Below are positions 1 to 5,078 of a stretch of DNA of 8,588 nt, piece by piece. The position numbers and the translations under genes are program-made. Origin of the DNA: Candidatus Uhrbacteria bacterium (GTDB taxonomy: Bacteria; Patescibacteriota; Patescibacteriia; UBA9934; GWF2-40-263); contig JACQXU010000037.1 of the NCBI GenBank assembly GCA_016208545.1, forward strand, positions 1 to 8,588, in the 5' to 3' direction. Every line of letters starts with the position of its first letter. The stretch's first letter is position 1. The notes beneath the pieces are model-generated. The model was not told the origin of the DNA. It saw only the letters and a list, made by a program, of their open reading frames with translations, and ran no database searches.

Positions 1-89
1 CCCCGCAAAAAAAACAAAGAAGTAAAAAGTTAACGAAAGTTAGTCAAGATTAACATTGTTTGACTGATTTTCATTAATTTTTTATCAAA

Positions 90-105
90 GTCGCCTTTTG
101 GCGAC
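90..105. other. Small hairpin in the gene-free left end
   Basis: GTCGCC-TTTT-GGCGAC forms a perfect 6-bp hairpin. On the minus strand it is followed by only three T residues (TTTGATAAAAAAT), so it would be a weak terminator at best. The rest of positions 1-151 is AT-rich and I see no gene in it. A second small stem, GTTTGT (132-137) with ACAAAC (146-151), sits just before the strong terminator at 152-180. Confidence 0.4.
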
Positions 106-151
106 AGTCCCATAATATAAAAAAATATCAAGTTTGTCCAATCGCACAAAC

Positions 152-180
152 AAAAAAGTCGCTTATTGAGCGACTTTTTT
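152..180. terminator. Two-way intrinsic terminator ending the metal-response operon
   Basis: GTCGCT (158-163) and AGCGAC (169-174) pair around a TATTG loop. The stem is flanked by six A on the left (152-157) and six T on the right (175-180), so it gives a U-tract in both directions. It lies 24 bases past the end of the minus-strand gene at 204-455 and is the natural end of that operon. It could equally stop transcription arriving from the left. Confidence 0.85.
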
Positions 181-203
181 CTGTTTAGAGTTTCCGACCA
201 TTG

Positions 204-455
204 TTATTTTATCGCCTTATAAAGCGCGGCAAACAACCAAACAAACACAACATCTAGAATGTTCCAGATGATAAGTCCTGAAATGAAATTTCCAACGCCC
301 ATTTCAATCGATTCTAGAGCGATTTTTGTGTGTAGCGCGTATTGAAAAAATAATTCTCGAATTGGAGGGTAGAACGCAACGACAGCGAAACAGACAACAT
401 AAGCGATTGTTGTCCACGCTACTGTAACTTTGAGAAGATGATTTAGATTGTTCAT
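204..455 (-). CDS. Small two-helix membrane protein, DUF5676-like
   Basis: An 83-residue protein with two predicted membrane helices, at about residues 10-30 and 57-79, joined by a loop of about 26 residues containing FYPPIRELFF. Size, topology and the YPP-containing loop resemble the DUF5676 membrane family, which is often found beside heavy-metal resistance genes. That family call is from memory and no molecular function is established. It is the last gene of a minus-strand operon headed by a CsoR-type repressor. About 100 bases separate it from the gene upstream, and that gap is filled by an inverted heptamer array. No Shine-Dalgarno is visible before the ATG at 453-455. It may help with metal tolerance, but this rests only on its neighbours. 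Confidence 0.75.
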   Translation of the reverse strand: MNNLNHLLKVTVAWTTIAYVVCFAVVAFYPPIRELFFQYALHTKIALESIEMGVGNFISGLIIWNILDVVFVWLFAALYKAIK

Positions 456-462
456 AGAATTA

Positions 463-537
463 GTAGTAAGTAGTATGTAGTAAGTAGAAAGTATATTCGA
501 AAAAAAACGAATATACCTACTACCTACTACTTACTAC
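463..537. repeat. Inverted heptamer array forming a long hairpin
   Basis: The left arm (463-499) is five 7-base units in a row, GTAGTAA, GTAGTAT, GTAGTAA, GTAGAAA and GTATATT, then CG. The loop is eight A (500-507). The right arm (508-537), read on the minus strand, is GTAGTAA, GTAGTAG, GTAGTAG and GTATATT, then CG. The arms therefore pair in 7-base register, with one unit fewer on the right. The element fills the gap between the genes at 558-1028 and 204-455. In the minus-strand RNA the loop is eight U, but no U-tract follows the stem, so it is not a standard terminator. Confidence 0.85.
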
Positions 538-557
538 CTGCTTCTTTAATTTATTTA

Positions 558-1028
558 TTATAGATTCCATTTGAGCGAGCGTTCTGAAATGCCGCCGATG
601 TTTTTTATTTTCAATTCCACAAAAAGTGGCATTGGCTTGATTGCTTTGAATGTTAGAACGCCTTCTCGATGATGTCCGCCAGGGCCGGGTCCTTCCCAAT
701 TTGTCGGTTGATAAATTTCACCTTTATCATCAGACAAAATTACAGCTTGCAAAGGATCATCATCTAAACTTCCCGAATGAGTGTCGAACACAATTTTGAA
801 ATTCCATTCATTTGATTCAGATCCAAGTTCAATCGGAGTGATCGTGATTGAAACTGGCTGTTGATCATCTATTTTTGTTTCCCATTTATTTTGAATTGGG
901 TTTTGAACTATTTCCGTCGGCTTATTTGTTTGCTGACTTTTAGATTGAACGTTTGCACCGCTGTCAATTGCAAAGTAAACAAGAATCAACACAACGATAG
1001 TTCCGACAAGATGAAGAACAGGTTTCAT
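558..1028 (-). CDS. Membrane-anchored extracytoplasmic protein with GGHHR motif
   Basis: A 156-residue protein with one N-terminal hydrophobic segment (about residues 4-21), acting as anchor or uncleaved signal, then a polar linker rich in Gln and Asn (about 26-50) and a compact, probably beta-rich domain. The domain carries an FDTHSGSLDDD stretch (about 81-91) and WEGPGPGGHHREGVLTF (111-127). The paired histidines H119-H120 with H84 could bind a metal; this is inference. I recognise the pattern from uncharacterised exported proteins but cannot name a family. The start ATG overlaps the stop of the upstream gene (ATGA), which points to translational coupling inside the CsoR-headed operon. No Shine-Dalgarno is seen. 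Confidence 0.8.
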   Translation of the reverse strand: MKPVLHLVGTIVVLILVYFAIDSGANVQSKSQQTNKPTEIVQNPIQNKWETKIDDQQPVSITITPIELGSESNEWNFKIVFDTHSGSLDDDPLQAVILSDDKGEIYQPTNWEGPGPGGHHREGVLTFKAIKPMPLFVELKIKNIGGISERSLKWNL

Positions 1029-1450
1029 AATTGTTTGAATTGATAAATTCTGTTTAGCATATAAATAATTCCTAAAAGGTTGAAGAGCAAACCGACCCAG
1101 AAGAATTCTATTTGATATTGCGCAAAGAATGTAGCAATTCCGGCAATGCCCAATATTGGCAAAAGGTTAACCAAGTAATGAGCGCAACATGAGACCATCG
1201 CGACTGTTGATGTTGTACCAGTGACACCTAAAATTTTTCCAGATCCGCGTCCGATTCGAACTAGATTTTTTAGGTGTACATATAGTCCGACTTGAATCCC
1301 AAATCCACCTGATAGACTTACAATAAAATACCAAAAATCTGAAAATTGGATTTGGGCAAAGTCCCATCCGGAAACTAATGTTAGAACTGCAAAATATAGT
1401 CCGAGTAAAATCAATCCAGAGAGAGCTCCGTAAAAAATCTGTTTTGCCAT
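1025..1450 (-). CDS. Integral membrane protein with Cys-Cys-x-His motif, possibly metal-related
   Basis: A 141-residue protein with four hydrophobic stretches, at about residues 5-27, 38-60, 84-110 and 114-133. The third carries SCCAHYLVNLLPILG, with C88, C89 and H91 inside or at the edge of the membrane. Paired cysteines and a histidine in a membrane helix suggest soft-metal (copper-like) binding or transfer, which fits its place downstream of a metal-sensing repressor. The function is inferred, and the protein is too short to be a P-type ATPase. The start is the ATG one base after the TGA of the DUF2892 gene. Its stop overlaps the next start by four bases. Both spacings support a single polycistronic message. 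Confidence 0.8.
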   Translation of the reverse strand: MAKQIFYGALSGLILLGLYFAVLTLVSGWDFAQIQFSDFWYFIVSLSGGFGIQVGLYVHLKNLVRIGRGSGKILGVTGTTSTVAMVSCCAHYLVNLLPILGIAGIATFFAQYQIEFFWVGLLFNLLGIIYMLNRIYQFKQL

Positions 1451-1451
1451 G

Positions 1452-1652
1452 TCATTGATTTTTATTGTCTATGTGAAACAGTTCGTGAAGTCCGCACCAA
1501 CTTACAAAACTTTCAACAAGAGCTATCCATCCAACAATTAATACAAGTAAATTAGCCCATTCAGCGCCGAATTGCGGTGCAAGCGGACTAAGCCACCAAA
1601 ATGCAAGTGCGAATCTCAAAACCCTATCAATTTTCCCTAAATTTTGTTTCAT
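1452..1652 (-). CDS. DUF2892 (YgaP-like) small membrane protein
   Basis: A 66-residue protein matching the layout of the DUF2892/YgaP membrane domain: an N-terminal NLGKIDRVLR segment, two short hydrophobic helices (about residues 12-28 and 33-50), and a C-terminal WCGLHELFHID that corresponds to the usual Cys-Pro-x-Tyr...Leu-Gly-Ile ending, here keeping C53. Family members are often fused to or encoded beside rhodanese and metal or sulfur-stress genes; their exact role is unknown. It is the second gene of the operon, 13 bases after the repressor's stop and one base before the next start. The ATG at 1650-1652 has no clear Shine-Dalgarno. Confidence 0.82.
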   Translation of the reverse strand: MKQNLGKIDRVLRFALAFWWLSPLAPQFGAEWANLLVLIVGWIALVESFVSWCGLHELFHIDNKNQ

Positions 1653-1665
1653 ATATTTTTTGCGA

Positions 1666-1938
1666 TTATTTATTAAATAATGTATATATCGCGATCAATT
1701 CTTTAATCGCCTTTTCGTTCCCATCATGACTTTTCATCTGATCTTTTACATGTGTGCGCAAATGGTTCTCAAGCACAAATGCATCAAGGCTTTTGAGCGA
1801 CCTTTGAATAGAAAGTGACTGCGTCAGTAATTCTGGGCAGTACATCTCTTTCTCAATAGCCTTAATAAGACCATCAAATTGGCCGCGAATAATTTTTGCT
1901 CTGTGAATCGCGCGTTTTTTGAGTTTTTGATCCAACAT
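1666..1938 (-). CDS. CsoR/RcnR-family metal-sensing transcriptional repressor
   Basis: A 90-residue all-helical protein of the usual length for the DUF156 (CsoR/RcnR/FrmR) family. The N-terminal basic helix has the typical RAKIIRGQ segment (13-20), followed by the YCPELL motif with C34 and the ENHLRTH motif with H59 and H63. Family repressors bind DNA as tetramers and let go when metal or aldehyde is bound. Copper CsoR proteins use Cys-His-Cys; here the third ligand is His, giving C34-H59-H63, as in the Ni/Co sensor RcnR, though the RcnR N-terminal His3 is missing. The cognate metal therefore cannot be assigned. It heads the operon and probably represses itself through the operator at 1951-1974. 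The ATG lies only about six bases after the predicted transcription start. Confidence 0.93.
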   Translation of the reverse strand: MLDQKLKKRAIHRAKIIRGQFDGLIKAIEKEMYCPELLTQSLSIQRSLKSLDAFVLENHLRTHVKDQMKSHDGNEKAIKELIAIYTLFNK

Positions 1939-1950
1939 AATAATAAAAAT

Positions 1951-1979
1951 ATCCTATACCCCTATACCCTATTTGTCAA
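1951..1979 (-). promoter_or_regulatory. Promoter of the metal-response operon with embedded CsoR-type operator
   Basis: On the minus strand a perfect -35 TTGACA (1974-1979) and a -10 TAGGAT (1951-1956) are separated by 17 bases. The spacer holds AGGGTATAGGGGTATAG, that is TATA-GGGG-TATA plus a second G-tract. G-tracts flanked by A/T inverted repeats are typical operators of the CsoR/RcnR family. A repressor bound here would block RNA polymerase directly. The predicted start near 1944 leaves a leader of about six bases before the ATG at 1936-1938, so this message is nearly leaderless. Confidence 0.8.
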
Positions 1980-2024
1980 GAGTGGTGTGGATAAGTATCG
2001 TATATGTTCGATCTAGAGTTGTTT

Positions 2025-2030
2025 TATAAT
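2025..2030 (+). promoter_or_regulatory. Candidate -10 element for htrA
   Basis: A perfect TATAAT ends nine bases before the ATG at 2040. If it is used, transcription would begin about three bases before that ATG, giving a leaderless htrA message much like the divergent repressor gene. No good -35 is visible about 17 bases upstream, so the assignment is tentative. It would argue against the in-frame ATG at 2004 as the start. Confidence 0.4.
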
Positions 2031-2039
2031 TATTTACGT

Positions 2040-3242
2040 ATGAAAAATATAAATTCACCAAATAATTGGTTCTCAAATTTTTCAGCCGGTTTAATTGGAG
2101 CTGTCGTTGTTATTTTGTTTATCGTTTCAGGCGGATTAAATGTTTTGCGAGATCAAGGCTGGCTTAAACAATCCAGCTGGACAGGCCAAGCAATTAGTGT
2201 GATTGCGATGGATGTTAGCGATGTTGTTGAACGAATAAATCCGGCCGTCGTCTCAATCATCGCTACAAAAGATGTTCCGGTTCTTGAACAGTATTTTGAA
2301 GATCCGTTTTCAGATATGTTTGGTGGAAATTCGCCGTTCAGTTTTCGAATTCCAAAATATCGCCAAAACGGCACTGAAGAAAAAGAAGTTGGCGGCGGTT
2401 CAGGATTTTTTATTTCATCAGATGGATATGTTGCGACAAATGCGCATGTTGTGAATGACGAAGAGGCGCAGTACACAATTTTTACAAACGACGGAACAAA
2501 ATATGAAGCAAAAGTTGTCGCGATTGACGACGTTCTCGATATTGCGCTTCTTAAAATCGAAGCTAAAGATTTAGCGTTTCTCGAATACGGCGATTCCGAC
2601 AAATTACGTTTAGGACAAGCCGTAATTGCGATTGGAAACGCGCTTGGCGAATTTAGAAACACTGTCTCAACTGGCGTTGTTTCTGGTTTGGCGCGTTCAA
2701 TTGTCGCTGGAAGCAATGCCGGAACAACTGAAACTCTAGAAAATGTTATTCAAACAGACGCGGCAATCAATCCTGGGAATTCTGGCGGTCCGCTTCTTGA
2801 TCTTTCAGGAAAAGTGATTGGTGTGAATGTCGCTGTTGCAAGTAATTCAGAAAATATCGGCTTTGCTTTGCCGTCAAACGCTGTAAAAAATTCTCTTGAT
2901 TCAATGAAACAATTTGGAAAAGTTATTCGTCCGTATCTTGGCGTTCGATACGTTCAAATCAACGAGGCAATTCAGAAGCGAAACAATCTAACTGTTGATT
3001 ACGGCGCGCTTGTTGTAAGAGGAGAACAAAAAACTGACCTCGCAGTGATTCCTGGTTCTCCTGCAGACAAAGCTGGGCTTGAAGAGTACGACATAATTTT
3101 GGGAATTGATGGAGTGAAAATTGATGATAAGCATTCGCTTTCATCTTTGATTAGAGAGAAAAAAGTTGGTGACACAATCAAACTCAAAATTTTGCATGAT
3201 GGGGAAGAGAAGAGTGTTGAAGTTAAATTAGAACAACATTAG
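2040..3242 (+). CDS. htrA: HtrA/DegP-family serine protease with one PDZ domain
   Basis: A 400-residue membrane-anchored protease that cleaves misfolded proteins outside the cytoplasm. Numbering from the ATG at 2040, one membrane helix spans about residues 14-36, followed by a trypsin-like domain with the triad H136 (TNAHVV), D167 (VLDIALL) and S248 (GNSGGP), then a single PDZ domain (about 293-398) starting with RPYLGVRY. One PDZ and an N-terminal anchor fit the DegS/HtrA type common in Gram-positive and CPR bacteria. An in-frame ATG at 2004 would add 12 residues; I prefer 2040 because of the TATAAT at 2025-2030. Neither start has a Shine-Dalgarno. The gene diverges from the metal-response operon. 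Its TAG stop overlaps the edge of a palindromic element. Confidence 0.95.
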   Translation: MKNINSPNNWFSNFSAGLIGAVVVILFIVSGGLNVLRDQGWLKQSSWTGQAISVIAMDVSDVVERINPAVVSIIATKDVPVLEQYFEDPFSDMFGGNSPFSFRIPKYRQNGTEEKEVGGGSGFFISSDGYVATNAHVVNDEEAQYTIFTNDGTKYEAKVVAIDDVLDIALLKIEAKDLAFLEYGDSDKLRLGQAVIAIGNALGEFRNTVSTGVVSGLARSIVAGSNAGTTETLENVIQTDAAINPGNSGGPLLDLSGKVIGVNVAVASNSENIGFALPSNAVKNSLDSMKQFGKVIRPYLGVRYVQINEAIQKRNNLTVDYGALVVRGEQKTDLAVIPGSPADKAGLEEYDIILGIDGVKIDDKHSLSSLIREKKVGDTIKLKILHDGEEKSVEVKLEQH

Positions 3243-3403
3243 ACCTGTTGCTAAATAATCATTTGTCCAAAATTCGCTCTTTCGGCGAAAAGTGAAAAAA
3301 AATTTCTCTGCTTAGCTCAGCTAAACTTCGAAATTTGTTTTTCTGCTTTTGACTCGAAATATCATAATTTTGTCCTAAATGATTATTTAGCAACAGGTCT
3401 AAT
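3238..3403. mobile_element. MITE-like palindromic element flanked by TA, at the htrA stop
   Basis: The 27-base ends 3238-3264 and 3377-3403 are perfect inverted copies (they begin ATTAGACCTGTTGC). The interior is also imperfectly self-complementary: GAAAAAAAATTTC (3294-3306) faces GAAATTTGTTTTTC (3330-3343), and the centre is TTAGCTCAGCTAA (3312-3324). There is no room for a protein. TA dinucleotides flank GACCTG...CAGGTC on both sides. This fits a miniature element moved by an IS630/Tc1-mariner-type transposase, which duplicates TA. No transposase lies in the window, so mobility is inferred. Confidence 0.6.
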
Positions 3404-3425
3404 AAAAAATGACCCTTGCGGGTCA
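3404..3425 (-). terminator. Intrinsic terminator of the lipid kinase / membrane protein pair
   Basis: On the minus strand TGACCC and GGGTCA pair around a GCAA tetraloop (a stable GNRA type) and are followed at once by TTTTTT. This is a standard rho-independent terminator. The left half of the stem contains the TGA stop codon of the gene at 3423-4031, so coding and termination signals overlap. Confidence 0.9.
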
Positions 3426-4031
3426 GCGTACTTCGCGTACGATCGAGAGCTTCGCTCGTCCTCGCTTTTTTCGTGGTATATTCACGAAGAGTGTTCCAAT
3501 TACTAAACAGACTGAAATGGCTTGTTGAAATGCCATTAGGTTGTAGCCTTGAATGAAGAACAACGCTCCAGATGAAACGTCCATTACGGCGATACCGAGA
3601 TGGCCTCGCACGTCTCTGATTCCAAGCAAGTACGTCCCAAACAAGAAACCAACAGCCATTGCAATTTCTATCATTTGGGTTTGTGTTGTGATTCCTTGGA
3701 ATTCATGTAAGCTGAATGGGAGACTGGTTGCCACAATGATACAAGTGGCAATTGTCGTTTTTTTTGCTGATTCTTTCCAGTTCATCGCAGTCATCAGGAT
3801 ATGAATAGCCGCGACAAATCCGCTTGCTAGTATGATTAACGATGCGATGTAGTTTCCATGGTTCAGAAACCAGAAGAAGATCGGCATGGATGCTGTCAAA
3901 CAGAAAATCCAAGACAGCAAACGGGACTCTTTGCTTTTCATCTCGTCTTTGGAGAGTTCTCCAGAAAAGAGGAATGTTTTGCTTGAAAGGTACAATGATC
4001 CGCCTGTGATAAGTAAGAGCGCTTCCATCAT
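3423..4031 (-). CDS. Seven-helix membrane protein of unknown function
   Basis: A 202-residue polytopic membrane protein of no family I recognise. Seven hydrophobic segments are visible, with a charged loop after the first (GELSKDEMKSKESR) and a strongly basic C-terminal tail (PRKKRGRAK). The start is taken as the first of two adjacent ATGs (4029-4031 and 4026-4028), preceded by GAAGGGG, a modest Shine-Dalgarno. The frame stays open upstream to 4079 inside the kinase gene, but the ATG pair seven bases after the kinase stop is more likely. It is probably co-transcribed with the lipid-kinase-like gene, which suggests a membrane-lipid role at most. The last codons contain small hairpins and the stop lies in the terminator stem. 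Confidence 0.75.
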   Translation of the reverse strand: MMEALLLITGGSLYLSSKTFLFSGELSKDEMKSKESRLLSWIFCLTASMPIFFWFLNHGNYIASLIILASGFVAAIHILMTAMNWKESAKKTTIATCIIVATSLPFSLHEFQGITTQTQMIEIAMAVGFLFGTYLLGIRDVRGHLGIAVMDVSSGALFFIQGYNLMAFQQAISVCLVIGTLFVNIPRKKRGRAKLSIVREVR

Positions 4032-4038
4032 TACCCCT

Positions 4039-5013
4039 TCAAGCTCGATCAACGACGAGCAGTGTGATCGTTTCGCCAATCGTGAAAGTGAGCGTTCGTT
4101 TTTCTCCGGCTTTTTTGTCGTTTTGAGGCCAGACGAACACGTCGCCGTCGAGCACTAGCCGCGGATCCGCTGTCTTTACAACAGCTTTGCGAATCGGCTG
4201 ATTGTAACTCTCGCCGCGAATCCAGAATGGCATATGTCCAAACCAGACAAACGGAGATGCGAAAGCCAAACGCCTTAGAGTTCCCCAGTAAGCCGCGGCG
4301 TAGAATTCGTGCTGATTCAAAAGGCCTGCGAATGGCCGGCAAGACGCTAGAAGCTCCGGAATTGTGCTTAGCGCAAAACCTGTGTACGTCTTTTTTGCAC
4401 AGATAGACGTGCCAAGAGTCAGTTCACCTTCAACCATATTGAGCCGTCCATGAAGTCTGCGGATTGTGTCGAACGCAACAGAGAGAATTGCGATGAGCAC
4501 GATTCGCATAACTTTGAAAAATCCGCCTTTGCCAACACTTTCGTACCACTGCAGGATGTCAGCGATCACTCCGCCACCGACAACAGCCGCGTAACGTTTC
4601 GATTGCGTAATAGAATCGTGAACGCACACTGGTTGCCATTTTTTCCAAACGAGTTTGATCCTCTTTTCGAAAATCAAACCTAGGTTTTTGATCGGATCTT
4701 TGCTCGGAAGGCCGTGAAAATGAGTCATGTAGCAGAACTGGCCGCCACCGACGGAAACGAGAGCAGGCCGAATCTCTGGCAAACGCGAAGCGATCCAGTT
4801 GAGCACATTATTGAAAGTTCCGTCTCCGCCAACGACGTAGATAAAGTCAATTACGTGCAGGTGCGCTAGATTATCGAGCGCGACAATGACTTTGTCAGCG
4901 CCTTGAACGTCAATGATGTGCGCGTACCGTGAAAATCGGCCGCGCACGAGTTTGCGTATGCGCCGATTCTGGCGAAGCTGTCTTGCTTCAGGATTTACCA
5001 CGATTACGTGCAA
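4039..5013 (-). CDS. Diacylglycerol/lipid kinase catalytic-domain protein
   Basis: A 324-residue protein with the DAGK catalytic fold shared by diacylglycerol, sphingosine and YegS-type lipid kinases. Visible marks are an N-terminal IVVNPEA strand, the nucleotide-binding VVGGDGTFNNVLN (GGDGT at 62-66), a glycine-rich VSVGGGQFCYMT (86-97) where most members have GTxND, and a C-terminal LVLDGDVF (DGD at 289-291) in place of the usual DGE. The altered second motif makes activity or substrate uncertain. Translation starts at a TTG with a strong Shine-Dalgarno, GGAGGTGAT, seven bases upstream. By hand count, sampled stretches are about 45-62% GC, well above most of the window, which hints at separate ancestry. 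The membrane-protein gene follows after seven bases. Confidence 0.88.
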   Translation of the reverse strand: MHVIVVNPEARQLRQNRRIRKLVRGRFSRYAHIIDVQGADKVIVALDNLAHLHVIDFIYVVGGDGTFNNVLNWIASRLPEIRPALVSVGGGQFCYMTHFHGLPSKDPIKNLGLIFEKRIKLVWKKWQPVCVHDSITQSKRYAAVVGGGVIADILQWYESVGKGGFFKVMRIVLIAILSVAFDTIRRLHGRLNMVEGELTLGTSICAKKTYTGFALSTIPELLASCRPFAGLLNQHEFYAAAYWGTLRRLAFASPFVWFGHMPFWIRGESYNQPIRKAVVKTADPRLVLDGDVFVWPQNDKKAGEKRTLTFTIGETITLLVVDRA

Positions 5014-5026
5014 CTTATCACCTCCG
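5014..5026 (-). promoter_or_regulatory. Strong Shine-Dalgarno that fixes the TTG start of the lipid kinase gene
   Basis: On the minus strand CGGAGGTGATAAG sits directly before TTG at 5013. GGAGGTGAT is a near-full complement of the 16S rRNA 3' end, and the GGAGG core ends seven bases before the start. This supports TTG as the initiator. Such a site is unusual in this window, where most genes have none. Confidence 0.8.
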
Positions 5027-5032
5027 CCGTGT

Positions 5033-5039
5033 TATAATA
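5033..5039. promoter_or_regulatory. Overlapping divergent -10 elements between kinase and VKOR genes
   Basis: The 38-base gap between the TTG at 5013 and the possible TTG at 5052 contains TATAATA. It reads as TATAAT on the plus strand (5033-5038) and TATTAT on the minus strand (5039-5034). A polymerase on one strand would exclude one on the other. I see no convincing -35 for either direction, so this is a candidate only. Confidence 0.4.
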
Positions 5040-5078
5040 TAAACACGACTTTTGAACATTATCGCATTCTTTCGAAAT

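Noticed and set aside
1167..1367. A 66-codon minus-strand frame within the CCxH membrane protein gene
   Set aside because: It is an out-of-frame shadow of a membrane protein gene coupled to both neighbours.
1648..1690. AT-rich near-palindrome around the repressor stop codon as a terminator
   Set aside because: It pairs only A and T, has no U-tract in the right place, and the next gene starts 13 bases on in the same operon.
2153..2716. A 187-codon open frame on the minus strand
   Set aside because: It lies wholly inside htrA, opposite the protease domain whose triad motifs are intact. Its product is rich in Ser, Thr, Pro and Ile in the way antisense frames of this codon usage are, and it shows no domain.
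4049..4342. A 97-codon minus-strand frame rich in Arg and Ser
   Set aside because: It is a shadow of the GC-rich lipid-kinase-like gene. Arg/Ser-rich frames are expected there.
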